Shown here piece after piece: positions 1-8,975 of a stretch of 64,000 nt of DNA. The position numbers and the translations under genes are program-made. Origin of the DNA: Mesorhizobium sp. (GTDB taxonomy: Bacteria > Pseudomonadota > Alphaproteobacteria > Rhizobiales > Rhizobiaceae). The notes under the pieces were generated by a model. That model had not been told where the DNA came from. It made no database searches and saw only the letters and a list, made by a program, of their open reading frames with translations. The stretch lies in assembly GCA_004017275.1 (NCBI GenBank), contig SAKE01000001.1, positions 186,001 to 250,000 on the forward strand, given 5' to 3'. Position 1 is the first letter of the stretch. Each line of letters starts with the position of its first letter.

Positions 1-662
1 GCCGGATTCTCGATATTTGCCGCAAGCACGACATCCTCTACATCTCGGATGAAGTGGTGACCGGGTTCGGCCGGTGCGGCCATTGGTTCGCGTCGGAAGA
101 AGTCTTCGACATCGTCCCGGACATCATCACCTTCGCCAAGGGCGTGACATCAGGTTATGTACCACTCGGCGGGTTTGTCATTTCCGAGGCCGTGCTTGGC
201 CGCGTCAGCGGAGAAAATGCCAGGGGAAGCTTCTATACAAACGGCTACACCTACAGCGGCCATCCCGTCAGCTGCGCGGCGGCGCTCGCCAACATCGACG
301 TCATCGAGAAAAACGACCTGCTGGCCCATGTGCGCGAAATCGCGCCCTATTTCCAGGAGCAGATCCGCACGCTCGGCGAATTGCCGCTGGTCGGCGATGT
401 ACGTGGCACCGGGCTGGTTGCCTGCGTCGAATGCGTGACGGACCCCACGTCGGAAGCCGCTACCGACTTCGACAAGGAAGTGTCGCTGCGGGTCGATCGT
501 CATTGCTACGAGGGCGGCCTCATCGTGCGTCCGATCGGCAATATGTGCGTGCTGTCACCGGCGCTGATCATCACGCGGGAGCAGATCGACCGGATGATCG
601 CCATCCTGCGCGACAGCATCGTGCGCACACAGGAGGAGATACGGGCGGAAAACCGCTGGTAG
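1..662 (+). CDS. class III aminotransferase, 3' part only
   Basis: PLP-dependent class III (omega) aminotransferase that transfers an amino group between an amine or amino acid and a keto acid. The gene enters from outside the window; the reading frame is open from base 3. Visible signatures are DEVVTGFGR (the Asp that contacts the PLP pyridine nitrogen) and TFAKGVTSGYVPLGG, which holds the Schiff-base Lys, followed by the C-terminal small domain. The substrate cannot be told from this half. The flavoprotein genes just downstream, on the same strand, suggest a role in catabolism of an amine or N-methylated amino acid (inference). Stop is TAG at 660-662. Confidence 0.9.
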   Translation, partial: RILDICRKHDILYISDEVVTGFGRCGHWFASEEVFDIVPDIITFAKGVTSGYVPLGGFVISEAVLGRVSGENARGSFYTNGYTYSGHPVSCAAALANIDVIEKNDLLAHVREIAPYFQEQIRTLGELPLVGDVRGTGLVACVECVTDPTSEAATDFDKEVSLRVDRHCYEGGLIVRPIGNMCVLSPALIITREQIDRMIAILRDSIVRTQEEIRAENRW

Positions 663-734
663 GCGTAGGTCGCTCCTCTCCCGCGTGGCCATTCGCCATG
701 CATGTCCGTCTGTGTCATCTCGTGGAAAAAGCCG

Positions 735-2822
735 ATGGTTTCGATTCAATCGCCCCCTGGGTCCGAGCCGGCTGTTTCTTCGCCAAGCGTTTCTCCGCCA
801 AGCAAGGATCCGTTGCTGCAGCCGCTTCAGATCAAGACACTGAGGTTGCGCAATCGCATTATGAGCACCAGCCATGCGTCCTTCATGGACGATGGCGGGC
901 TGCCGCTGGAGCGATACCAACGATATCATGAGGAAAAGGCCAAGGGCGGTCTGGCGCTGACCATGTTCGGCGGCTCGTCCATGGTGGACGTCGATTCAAG
1001 CTGGGGTGGCGGCGGGCAGCTCAATCTGGCGACAGACGAGATCATCCCGCATTTCCAGAATTTCTCCCGACGCATTCACGCGCACGGAGCAGCGCTGATG
1101 TGCCAGATTTCGCATCTCGGCCGCCGCGCCGATGCGACGACCCTCAACTGGCTGCCGGCGGTCGCGCCGTCCCGCTCCCGCGAAACGCAGCATCGCGCTT
1201 TCTCCAGGGAAATGGACGAGCACGATATCAGGCGGATCGTCAAAGCCTACGGCGTCGCCGCCGGGCGATGCCGGGAGGGCGGCCTCGACGGGGTGGAGAC
1301 GCTGACCGGCGGTCATCTGATCGGCCAGTTCTTTTCGCCCCGCACCAATTTTCGTACGGACCGGTTCGGCGGCTCGGTCGAGAACCGCGTTCGCTTCGGC
1401 CTCATGGTGCATGAGGAAATCAGGCGGCGGCTTGGCGACGGCATGATCCTCAGCATGCGCTTCATCATCGACGAGGCGGACAAGGACGGCCTCTCGTTCG
1501 AGGACTGCCTCGAGATCGCCCGGATTTTCGAGCGGGAAGGTCTGGTGGACGTTTTCAACTGCATCTTCGGCAGGATGGATACCGTCATTGCGCTGGCCGA
1601 GCAGAACATGCCGGGCATGTCGCAGCCACTTGCCCCCTTCCTGTCGCAGGTCGGGGCTTTCCGCCAGCACACGCGGCTGCCGGTCTTTCATGCGGCGCGC
1701 ATAACCGACATTGCGACCGCCCGCTATGCGATCCGCGAGGGCCTGCTCGACATGGTAGCGATGACGCGCGCCCACATGGCCGACCCGCAGATCGTCAACA
1801 AACTAATGCGCGGCGAGGAAGAGCGGATTCGTCCCTGCGTCGGTGCATCCTACTGCATGCACAAGAAGGTCAACTGTATTCACAATCCGGCATCCGGCCG
1901 TGAGACGATATTGCCGCAGATCATCGAAACGGCAGCCAAGAAGCGTCGGGTCGTGGTCGTCGGCGGCGGCCCGGCAGGACTGGAAGCCGCCCGGGTCTGC
2001 GCCGAACGCGGACATGATGTCGTTCTTTTCGAGGCCGGCAGCCAGCCGGGCGGGCAATTGCTGCTCGCCTGCCGGGTCAGTTCGCGACGGGATCTCGTCG
2101 GCATCATCGACTGGCGCGTCAGCGAACTTGAGCGGCTCAAGGTCGATGTGCGGTGCGACACGTATGCCGAAACAGACGATGTGCTCGCCGAAAATCCCGA
2201 CGTCGTCATCGTTGCCACCGGCGGGCTGCCGGACACGGACTGGCTCGATGGCGCGGAGCATTGTCAGAGCATATGGGATGTCCTGAGCACGATGGCCGGG
2301 CACTCCGGTGACGTCATTCTTTATGATGGTACCGGACGCCACGAAGGCATATCGACGGCTCTTCACCTCGCCGAGCATGGGCGCTCCGTCCACCTTGTCA
2401 CGATCGACGACAGCCTTGCCCAGGAAATCGAATATTCAACGAGAGCGGTTTACCGCAAGCAGTTCAAGAAGCGCGATATCGCCGTCACGCTGGATCATCA
2501 TCTGATCAAGGTCAGTCGCGACAATTCCAATTCCCTGACCGCAACCTTCCGTCATGAACTGACCGGCGATCTTCTCGACATGCGCGCATCGCAGATTGTC
2601 GTCGAACGAGGCACGACACCGCTGGACGAAGTGTTCCACGACCTGAAGGAAAAATCCAGCAATCAGGGCGTGACCGATCTGGACGCGTTGCTAGCCGGGG
2701 TCGGTCAGCCGCTTCGAGAATCCGAGGCGAAATTTGAGTTGCACAGGATCGGCGACGCGGTGGCCAGCCGGAATGTCCACGCGGCCATTTACGATGCCCT
2801 TCGTCTCTGCATGGTTCTGTAG
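735..2822 (+). CDS. OYE-family NADH:flavin oxidoreductase with FAD/NAD domain (N-methylproline demethylase-like)
   Basis: Two-module flavoprotein of the dimethylamine/trimethylamine dehydrogenase and 2,4-dienoyl-CoA reductase superfamily. The N-terminal FMN TIM barrel starts at LLQPLQIKTLRLRNRI and contains GGHLIGQFFSPRTN and DRFGGSVENR. A Cys-rich linker reads CVGASYCMHKKVNC. The C-terminal half is a dinucleotide-binding module with VVVVGGGPAGLEAARV near residue 405. The linker differs from the usual C-x2-C-x2/3-C-x11-C cluster motif: the second Cys is Ala. I recall this CVGA-x2-C form from N-methylproline/betaine demethylase-like members, so it may mark a subfamily. The start at 735 (after GGAAAAA) is preferred to the in-frame ATG at 702, which has no visible ribosome site. 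About 695 aa. It probably works with the next gene on an N-methylated substrate. Confidence 0.85.
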   Translation: MVSIQSPPGSEPAVSSPSVSPPSKDPLLQPLQIKTLRLRNRIMSTSHASFMDDGGLPLERYQRYHEEKAKGGLALTMFGGSSMVDVDSSWGGGGQLNLATDEIIPHFQNFSRRIHAHGAALMCQISHLGRRADATTLNWLPAVAPSRSRETQHRAFSREMDEHDIRRIVKAYGVAAGRCREGGLDGVETLTGGHLIGQFFSPRTNFRTDRFGGSVENRVRFGLMVHEEIRRRLGDGMILSMRFIIDEADKDGLSFEDCLEIARIFEREGLVDVFNCIFGRMDTVIALAEQNMPGMSQPLAPFLSQVGAFRQHTRLPVFHAARITDIATARYAIREGLLDMVAMTRAHMADPQIVNKLMRGEEERIRPCVGASYCMHKKVNCIHNPASGRETILPQIIETAAKKRRVVVVGGGPAGLEAARVCAERGHDVVLFEAGSQPGGQLLLACRVSSRRDLVGIIDWRVSELERLKVDVRCDTYAETDDVLAENPDVVIVATGGLPDTDWLDGAEHCQSIWDVLSTMAGHSGDVILYDGTGRHEGISTALHLAEHGRSVHLVTIDDSLAQEIEYSTRAVYRKQFKKRDIAVTLDHHLIKVSRDNSNSLTATFRHELTGDLLDMRASQIVVERGTTPLDEVFHDLKEKSSNQGVTDLDALLAGVGQPLRESEAKFELHRIGDAVASRNVHAAIYDALRLCMVL

Positions 2823-2840
2823 CGGACAAGGAAACATCCA

Positions 2841-4360
2841 ATGCTTTTCGATGTCGCGATCATCGGCAGCGGCATTACCGGGGCGAGTGCGGCCAACCAT
2901 CTGGCCGCGGCGGGATTTTCCACCGTCTTGCTCGAGCAGTCGGATTTCGCCAGCGGCACCTCAAGCCGGTCAAGCAGGCTGCAGCATTGCGGACTGACAT
3001 ATTTCTCGCCGGGACGGTCCATCTGGAATTTTCTTCGCCACCCCCGCATGGCCTTTGAGCATCTGGAACTGGCACGGCGGGCGATGCGGGACCGCTCCCG
3101 CTTCGTCACCACGACGCCCGAGCGTGTCAGGGCGATCCGCTTTCATATGCCGCTCTACCGGCATGAAGGAATTCCGCCGTGGAAGGCGCGGCTGGGATTT
3201 CGACTGCTGGAGATGATGGACAGAGGCGGGGCGCCTCTGGATTTCGAGATCCTGTCCACGGACCGGATCATCTCGACACCCGCGCTCAACCACCTGCGCG
3301 ATAGCGAAAAACTCGCCGGGCTTGTCCGCTTTACCGAATACCAGTTCGACTGGCCCGAGCGGATCTGCGTCGACACTGTGCTGAATGCCCATGACCTCGG
3401 GGCGACCGTCCGGAACTACACGCGGGTAACGTCGATCGGCAAATGCCCGGACGCAAGCTGGCGTGTGGATATCTTAGATCTGCGAACGGGGCTGGCCGAA
3501 GCATTGCACGCGAAAATTGTCCTGAACGCCGCCGGCGCTTGGGTCGATCAGGTGGCTGGCGCATCCCGCTTGTCTCTGCCCCGTGTCAATCAGGGTCTCA
3601 AGGGAACCAACGTCGCGGTTCGCCTGCCTCTGGAGTTTCAAGGCCTGGCTTTCGAGACGGCGCTTGAAAACGGCGATCCCTTCTATCTAATTCCTTGGCG
3701 CGACCTGCACTATTTCGGTCCGAGAGATCAACCGCATGATCCTGATCCTGCTGGCTTCAGCGCGGACGAGGACACCATTCTCGGCCTTGTCCGGGACTTC
3801 AATTCGGTTTTCCCAGGCATTCCGCTTTCGCGCGAGGATGTCCTCTATAGTTGGGCGGGAGTGCGGCCGAGAACAGCCCGCCCCAGCCATCCCGACGGCT
3901 GCGAGGCCGTGCTCCTGCACGATATGGCGGGCGCGGGAGCTCCGGGCTACTTCATCTACACTGGTGGACTGCTGATGACCCACCGCCAGGCCGGGGTCAG
4001 CATCACCGACGCGCTGCGCCGGCATATCAGGCCGACGAACTCTTCCCGGCCAATCTCCTATGCTGCCCGCACCTTTCCGCCAGACAAGGAAAGCCAGACG
4101 CTTTCGTCGGGGGGAGAAACTGTCCGGCTGGCGGATCTGCGCTTTGCCGCCGAGCATGAACATGTGCTCAATCTCGACGATCTCATGTTCCGCAGGGTTC
4201 CTTTCGGCTGGTCGGAAGGTATGGGCTGGATATCGCGGAAGCGGTCGCCGAAGTGGTCAGCGACATCCTGGGATGGTCGACCGCGGAGGTCGGCTATCAG
4301 GTGGAGCGTTACAAGGCGCACGTTGCGCGCGATTTCGGAGTAGGCCTGCCATGCATATGA
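2841..4360 (+). CDS. GlpD-like FAD-dependent oxidoreductase, frameshifted near the C-terminus
   Basis: FAD-dependent oxidase/dehydrogenase of the glycerol-3-phosphate dehydrogenase/DAO type. The N-terminal FAD motif is IIGSGITGASAANHLAAAGF, followed by TSSRSSRLQHCG as in GlpD. The frame that starts at 2841 is open to a TAG at 4343, but its last ~40 residues are Arg/Ser-rich and unlike the family. From about 4226 another frame (codons at position 2 modulo 3) gives LDIAEAVAEVVSDILGW and then YQVERYKAHVARDFGVG, a normal GlpD C-terminal helix pair. It stops at 4360 and overlaps the next start by 10 bases. One missing base in GGCTGG at 4224-4229 would explain this. Either the gene is a recent pseudogene with an altered tail or the sequence has an error. 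The substrate is unknown; the neighbours suggest an amine or betaine derivative. Confidence 0.8.
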
Positions 4361-5313
4361 TCAACGGTCACGACGTCCATCGCCTTCTCGATTATCCGGG
4401 GCTCGTGGCGGCTCTTCGCGACGCGCACCGGCATGAAATGCCGGGCTCCGGCGAACTGTTCATGGCAGAGCCGGACAGCAGCCTGGCGCAGCGTGGCCTA
4501 ATGACGCTACCCGCCTGGAAAAAGGGGAAAATGCTCGGAGTGAAGCTCATCACCATTTTTCCTGACAATCCGAAGGCAACGCCGCCTCGACCTTCCAATC
4601 AAGGCCTCTATGTCGCTTTTGACGGGGTGACAGGCGCGCCGGTCCTCGTTGCGGACGGCACGGCCCTGACATTGCGGAAGACTGCGGCCGACTCGGCGCT
4701 CGGGGTTGACCTGCTTGCCAGAGCCGATGCCGCCACTTTGCTGGTGGTGGGAGCGGGAGCTCTCATTCCTCACGTCATCGAAGCGATCATCAGTGTCAGG
4801 CCATCGATCCGGACCGTGTGGATATGGAATCGAACCGGCGCGAAGGCGCAACGCCTGGCGGCGGCAACCCGGATCGACGGCGTGGTGGTCGAGGCGGTCG
4901 ATCATCTCGAAGCGATCCTGCCTTTGGCGGATGTCGTGTCCAGCGCCACCATGGCGACCGAGCCGCTCATTCGGGGAGCGCTACTGAAGGAGGGCTGCCA
5001 TGTCGATCTTGTCGGCGGTTGGCAACCAAGTATGCGCGAGGCCGATGACGACGTCATCCGACGGGCGACCCTCTTCACGGACACACGCGACTTGTGCCGC
5101 GATTGCGGCGATTTCCTGCAGCCTGTCGAAAGCGGCCTGATGACGTGGTCGGACATTCAGGCCGACCTTTTCGAATTGTGCAGCGGTTCGCTGCCTGCCC
5201 GAAAATTCGATCGCGAAATCACACTGTTCAAGAATTCCGGCGGCGCCCATCTCGATCTCTTCACGGCGCAGGAACTGCTGAAACGGATCCGCCGGGAAAT
5301 GGAGTACAGTTGA
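4351..5313 (+). CDS. ornithine cyclodeaminase / mu-crystallin family protein
   Basis: NAD(P)-dependent member of the ornithine cyclodeaminase/mu-crystallin family. These enzymes either deaminate and cyclise ornithine to proline or reduce cyclic imines and ketimines. About 320 aa, the usual length. Visible features are GLYVAFDGVTGAPVLVADG, LRKTAADSALG and the Rossmann motif LLVVGAGALIPHVIEAI at about residues 130-146, followed by SSATMATEPLIRG and GGWQPSMREAD. The start ATG at 4351 overlaps the frame-corrected end of the upstream flavoprotein, which fits translational coupling in one operon. A proline- or N-methylproline-linked pathway with the OYE-like gene is plausible (inference). Members of this family cannot be assigned to a substrate by sequence alone. 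Confidence 0.85.
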   Translation: MHMINGHDVHRLLDYPGLVAALRDAHRHEMPGSGELFMAEPDSSLAQRGLMTLPAWKKGKMLGVKLITIFPDNPKATPPRPSNQGLYVAFDGVTGAPVLVADGTALTLRKTAADSALGVDLLARADAATLLVVGAGALIPHVIEAIISVRPSIRTVWIWNRTGAKAQRLAAATRIDGVVVEAVDHLEAILPLADVVSSATMATEPLIRGALLKEGCHVDLVGGWQPSMREADDDVIRRATLFTDTRDLCRDCGDFLQPVESGLMTWSDIQADLFELCSGSLPARKFDREITLFKNSGGAHLDLFTAQELLKRIRREMEYS

Positions 5314-5344
5314 TTGAAACCGGCATCTGATTGAAACCGGCATC
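5311..5344 (+). repeat. tandem 17-bp direct repeat at the cyclodeaminase stop codon
   Basis: TGATTGAAACCGGCATC occurs twice without a gap (5311-5327 and 5328-5344). The first three bases are the stop codon of the cyclodeaminase gene. It is probably a replication-slippage or insertion scar at the end of the catabolic operon. Confidence 0.75.
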
Positions 5345-5572
5345 GATGAAGGCACCAATCTCGTCGCTGGCGGCTTCGGCAGACCAGGTGGACCATCGCG
5401 ACGTTCTGAAGACCCCGAGCCAACAAGCCGACAACCAGTCGCTCATGGCCTGCATGTTCCGTGCCGACAACCCCTCCGTTTCTTTGATGCTGGATATCTG
5501 ATGATCCTAGCGATCGCAATTTTGGGGTATCATCGGATATTCTGTGCAACGAAAATCACAGACCGCTGTCCC

Positions 5573-5596
5573 AACCCGACCAGGAACTCGGGTTTT
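5573..5596 (+). terminator. possible rho-independent terminator
   Basis: AACCCGA (5573-5579) and TCGGGTT (5588-5594) form a 7-bp stem with an 8-nt loop and run into a short T stretch. It lies about 260 bases after the cyclodeaminase gene, pointing the same way. The T-run is short, so this is a moderate call. Confidence 0.35.
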
Positions 5597-5684
5597 AGGA
5601 TTCCTCAGCAATAGAACCAGCCGAAATGTAGCTGGCGTGTGTTCCTCCAGTCACGGTCCGTGCCGGCCTATTTGATTTTGGCGG

Positions 5685-5790
5685 TGGTGACGGTACTTTT
5701 GGTGCAGGCGGAGACAGTCTGCGGAAGCCACAAAACTTCAAAAAACGTCCGATTGTTCTCGATAGCTGCTGAAACCCCGATCCGAGCATT
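5685..5790 (+). repeat. dispersed repeat, copy A (partial)
   Basis: Begins with TGACGGTACTTT and, 50 bases later, has CGATTGTTCTCGATAGCTGC followed by TGAAACC. The same blocks at the same spacing (50-52 bases) occur at 30957 and 33689 in the same orientation. Copy A lacks the right-hand half seen in the other two. Its identity is unknown. It could be the end of a decayed mobile element, or the degenerate 3' end of a gene family, because one frame ends in similar short peptides in all three copies. Confidence 0.55.
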
Positions 5791-5886
5791 TGAGTAGAGC
5801 GGCCTCTCCGCGCCATCCAGCGTGTCACCAGTCTAGATTAAAGCCCTGTTGTTCCGGTGACCTGCCAAGGCATTGTTGCGGGGGGA

Positions 5887-6594
5887 CTACGGCACCTGCG
5901 TGATGCTGCCGCTGCCTCTGACCTGCGAACGCCGCATGGTCGGGTGGCCGTAGAGATCGACATCACCGCTGCCGGAGATCGAGACATCGGCATCCGCCTG
6001 CGCGGTCACCGCCGCATCGCCGCTACCGCGAATGTCGATCCGCGCCGACTGGGCGATCAGGTTTCTGAGCCGGCCGGTGCCCGAGCCGGAAATCTCAAGG
6101 TCGAGCGTCTGGGCGGTGCCGCTGGCGGTGACGCTGCCGCTGCCACGAATGTTCAGCCGTAGCCTGGGCTGATTGATCTCTTCCAGCGCAAGGTCGCCAC
6201 TGCCGCTCACTTTCCAGTCTGTGATCGCTGGCCCCGACACGGTGACATCGAGCCTGGACGGGAACCAGCCCGGCTCGCAGTCGAGGCTGAGTTGGCTCCC
6301 TTGCATCCGCAGATGATCGACAAGAACCGCTTCGCCGCTGATGACAGCCTCCGCCTTGTCTCCTGGCTGATAACGGACCGAAGCCGGCAAAGCGACGGCA
6401 AAACTGTCATTGGCGTCGAAGGGCAGGGTGACCTCTTTCTTCGTGGAGGTTAGCGCGCCGCAGGTGGATTGCCCGCCGATCCACGAACCGCCGGCATTGA
6501 TCCAATCAGGCCCGGCAAGCCCTACGCCCACCGCCAGGAAGACGGCGGCACCAGCCAGTCCAGCCGTAGCTGCGAATGCCAGTTTTCCACTCAT
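5887..6594 (-). CDS. DUF2807 (head GIN domain) secreted protein
   Basis: Predicted exported protein of 235 aa. The N-terminal hydrophobic segment (residues ~4-28) is rich in Ala and Gly and looks like a signal peptide or anchor. The body shows the repeating SGSG/GSGD turns of the DUF2807 'putative auto-transporter adhesin, head GIN' beta-solenoid fold. Its molecular role is not established. It is the last gene of the PadR-DUF1700-DUF2807 operon (35 bases after the DUF1700 gene), a combination widespread in bacteria and thought to act in envelope or stress sensing. Confidence 0.8.
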   Translation of the reverse strand: MSGKLAFAATAGLAGAAVFLAVGVGLAGPDWINAGGSWIGGQSTCGALTSTKKEVTLPFDANDSFAVALPASVRYQPGDKAEAVISGEAVLVDHLRMQGSQLSLDCEPGWFPSRLDVTVSGPAITDWKVSGSGDLALEEINQPRLRLNIRGSGSVTASGTAQTLDLEISGSGTGRLRNLIAQSARIDIRGSGDAAVTAQADADVSISGSGDVDLYGHPTMRRSQVRGSGSITQVP

Positions 6595-6628
6595 GATCTG
6601 GTTTCCTTCAACGTGATGACGAGAGCGC

Positions 6629-7195
6629 TCAGGCGCGGCTGCGATCCGATTGCGTCAGGCGCGAATGCATTCGGGCATAGCGCCCGAGAACCCGTAAGCC
6701 GGCGCCTTGGCCCAGCAACAGCAAGGCGCCGCCGCCAATGAAAAAGCTGACCAGTCCGGCGCCGATGAAGACACGGCCGAGCGTCACCGTCAGCGCGCCG
6801 CCTTGATCGAACAAAAGCGTGGTGATGATGATCTTGATGCCCAGTGCGCCGACGGCGACAAGCGTGATGCCAAGGCCGATGCCAAGGATGACAGCGGTCA
6901 GAAGCAGCGGCAGCAGGAAGACGAGGTCGACGAAGGCAAGGCCGGCAAGCGCCAGCGTCGCCGACAACATGTTGGAGACGCTGCCGTGCGATTCGAAACG
7001 ACGCAGACCGGCTTCGGCCTGCAGTTCGCGCGCGAGCCTGGCCGGATCGCCCAGGGCAGCTGAAACCTCAGCTTCACTGCGGCCCGAGGCATCGGCGAAA
7101 TAAGCCGCGTAGTCGCCGACAATATCGTCGATCTCCTGCGGCGGCAGGCCGGCGAGACCGGTTCTCAATCTTTGCAAGAAATCATCACTGGTCAT
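6629..7195 (-). CDS. DUF1700 family membrane protein
   Basis: 188-aa membrane protein. The N-terminal soluble helical part has FLQRLRTGLAGLPPQEIDDI and VGDYAAYFADA, typical of DUF1700 (PF08006). Hydrophobic segments follow at about residues 80-125 and 135-175. Family members are encoded next to PadR regulators and are thought to act with them, but the mechanism is unknown. Its ATG at 7195 overlaps the PadR stop (ATGA), so the two genes are translationally coupled. Confidence 0.85.
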   Translation of the reverse strand: MTSDDFLQRLRTGLAGLPPQEIDDIVGDYAAYFADASGRSEAEVSAALGDPARLARELQAEAGLRRFESHGSVSNMLSATLALAGLAFVDLVFLLPLLLTAVILGIGLGITLVAVGALGIKIIITTLLFDQGGALTVTLGRVFIGAGLVSFFIGGGALLLLGQGAGLRVLGRYARMHSRLTQSDRSRA

Positions 7196-7518
7196 GGCAA
7201 ATCCCTGAGAAGTTGGTCGACAGCGCCCGTGAGCGAGCGCCAGTCGCGGCGGTGAGCGTCGAAGGCCCTCTCGCCAAGCGGCGTAAGCCGGTAATATTTG
7301 CGTGGCGGGCCGCTGCTCGATTCGACGATGCGGGTGGCGACAAGCCCATCATTCTGCATGCGGCGCATCAGCGGATAGATCGTGCCTTCTCCCATGTTGA
7401 CCGCGGCCACCAGCGTGCTGGCGATCTCGTAGCCATAGCTTTCGCCGCGCGACAGCACGGCCAGGACGCACAGCTCGAGCGCGCCTTTTCGCAACTGCAC
7501 CTGGATCGAGTCGATCAT
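7192..7518 (-). CDS. PadR family transcriptional regulator
   Basis: 108-aa winged-helix repressor of the PadR family, normal length when started at the ATG at 7518 (IDSIQVQLRKGALELCVLAV). The wing region reads EGTIYPLMRRMQNDGLV and PPRKYYRLTPLGERAF, both diagnostic. It probably represses its own operon with the DUF1700 and DUF2807 genes. An inverted repeat at 7554-7574 inside its promoter is the likely operator. The in-frame extension up to 7593 would cover that promoter, which argues against the longer start. Confidence 0.9.
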   Translation of the reverse strand: MIDSIQVQLRKGALELCVLAVLSRGESYGYEIASTLVAAVNMGEGTIYPLMRRMQNDGLVATRIVESSSGPPRKYYRLTPLGERAFDAHRRDWRSLTGAVDQLLRDLP

Positions 7519-7540
7519 GGCAAGTCCTGATTTCAAGGCC

Positions 7541-7574
7541 TGTATATAACATGCTACCTGTTTATGCAAGGTAG
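7541..7574 (-). promoter_or_regulatory. padR promoter with overlapping inverted-repeat operator
   Basis: On the minus strand, TTGCAT (plus 7564-7569) and TATACA (plus 7541-7546) are separated by exactly 17 bases, a good sigma-70 promoter. CTACCT at 7554-7559 and AGGTAG at 7569-7574 form an inverted repeat across the -35 box and spacer, a natural place for PadR autorepression. The sites are seen in the sequence; the function is inferred. Confidence 0.55.
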
Positions 7575-7593
7575 TGGTTTGACACCTCGCCAT

Positions 7594-8094
7594 GATGCTC
7601 TAGCCGCCGAGAACAGGAGAACGCCACCGCTTCTCTGCACACCCATCCAACCCAGTCGTGGAAAGACTGCACGGGGACCACTGCAGCGAGCCCGCATCCG
7701 CGTGCTGAGCGCCCCATGCCAGCTTGCTACACTGCGTTACGAAAATGCCGTTTCCGGACACATCGGCGATACTCCCCAAAGACCAAATCGCGGCTTGGAC
7801 AAAGCCGAGGCTCAACTAGCGTCGGCAGCAATTTCGGTCAGGAGGAACGAGCGTGTTTGAAAAATCATCCACTCACTCAAGGGCGATGCAGCGAACCGTT
7901 TTCGTCAATGAGCTGACGAACGGCCTATTTGATCCGGCTTCGACCGCTCCAAGCGGCTAACCGGCAATGGTGCTCGTCTTCGATTTGTGGCAATCGGCAA
8001 CCGAGCCTGTCGGGAGAGACAGCACCTGGTATCGTCAACGGGCGTGCGATCAAGACGCACTTAGAGCAGCGGTCCTTACGGTCCTCTACGTGAT
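7594..8094. other. no gene recognised
   Basis: About 500 bases between the padR promoter and the next minus-strand gene. Short frames exist on both strands, but none shows a domain, a ribosome site or consistent codon use. Nothing functional is seen. Confidence 0.5.
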
Positions 8095-8604
8095 TCAGCG
8101 ATTTGTTCGGCGGGCTAAATGTTCATATGTGATTACCCAAGGGTCGCTCTCGGAAGGTCTTTCGTCGCCGATCCAATGGAAGCTGTTGGCAGTGATCTCA
8201 GTGAAACGCCATCGCGTTTTCAGACCGCGCGAGTCATCGCCGATCTGGACAATGTCCTTACCCGCGGCCCGCCCGATCTGGCGCGAGTAATCTTGGTTGA
8301 GTGGATCAGCCCAGATGATATGCCAGCCATCGATCCCAGGATCGAAGATGCGCAAAGTCGTACCATACATAGTGGACGGTGCAGGGCGCCTGGGCCTGAT
8401 CCAGATGTCCTGAATCGCGCGACCTTCGAGCACCCAGCCGAAATGGATTTCTCCAGTCCACTTCTGGATTGTGCCGTCGTCGAGGTGGCGGAGAGTGTCC
8501 ATTTCCCAGCTTCCGATTAGCCACCCATACAGGTCCATGTCTTTCGCTCGGTCGGCTGGGGGACCTTCGCACCCGAGGGCATTGAGAAACGGAGAAATCG
8601 TCAT
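8095..8604 (-). CDS. DUF1579-like lipocalin-fold hypothetical protein
   Basis: 169-aa soluble protein without a signal peptide. The beta-rich pattern LYGWLIGSWEMDTL and WTGEIHFGWVLEGRAIQDIW resembles DUF1579/lipocalin-like proteins that start with 'GSWE' and wrap an eight-stranded barrel. No enzyme motif is seen. The ATG at 8604 follows AAAGG; a GTG at 8610 is also possible. It directly follows a broken small reading frame (8612-8800) whose stop codon lies just before this start, so the two were probably one operon. Confidence 0.6.
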   Translation of the reverse strand: MTISPFLNALGCEGPPADRAKDMDLYGWLIGSWEMDTLRHLDDGTIQKWTGEIHFGWVLEGRAIQDIWIRPRRPAPSTMYGTTLRIFDPGIDGWHIIWADPLNQDYSRQIGRAAGKDIVQIGDDSRGLKTRWRFTEITANSFHWIGDERPSESDPWVITYEHLARRTNR

Positions 8605-8609
8605 AGTCA

Positions 8610-8800
8610 CAAGGCCTTTCGTTTCTCGGCAGGCATATTGTAAAAGCAGAGTACGCCGTCGCCTGCCGTGTTGTGAAGCCAGAGTACCGACGGGTCGTCA
8701 GACTGAGCGTCATGGCCAACGTCAATCGAACGCAAATTCGACAGCGCGGCCCCTCAGCGCGGAGCAATTCCCAAGCCTTTTGAACAAGCGAGTAACGTCC
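8610..8800 (-). pseudogene. small frameshifted gene remnant
   Basis: On the minus strand one frame gives SLVQKAWELLRAEG, and an adjacent frame continues as ALSNLRSIDVGHDAQ and LWLHNTAGDGVLCFYNMP to a TGA just before the downstream gene. The two pieces read as one small protein broken by a single frame change near plus 8748-8755. No family is recognised. It lies next to a duplicated promoter copy, in a patch showing decay. Confidence 0.4.
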
Positions 8801-8830
8801 ACTTTTGCGACAACACCAAAATTGCACCAG

Positions 8831-8975
8831 GACCTACCCCAAAGGGGGTATGTACCCCGGGGTTCCGCTGTTCGAAAGTTGTCTTCAGGAGAACGAGGGG
8901 TATTGGGGGTGCCCGAGGTCGGTGCGATTCCACGCGGATCGCTCCATCGCTGATAGTATCTATCGGGAGCGGTCG
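8831..8975 (+). promoter_or_regulatory. copy of the four-half-site promoter module (site 1), upstream of tyrC
   Basis: TACCCC-N4-GGGGTA-TG-TACCCC at 8835-8858 and a further GGGGTA at 8897-8902, 38 bases on. About 145 bases here align along their whole length with the minus-strand promoter at 29487-29630, through GGAGCGG just before the start codon (GTG at 8974 here, ATG at 29483 there). Beyond the start codon the similarity ends. This is therefore a duplicated promoter whose own gene has been replaced by sequence leading into tyrC. Confidence 0.7.

Larger units (their letters stand above)
5345..5886. other. gene-poor stretch with dispersed-repeat copy A
   Basis: No convincing coding sequence. 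A short frame at about 5346-5501 matches nothing I recognise. The segment contains the terminator-like hairpin at 5573-5596 and a partial copy of a dispersed repeat at about 5685-5790 (see the repeat entries). It looks like a decayed insertion zone between the catabolic operon and the PadR operon. Confidence 0.5.
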
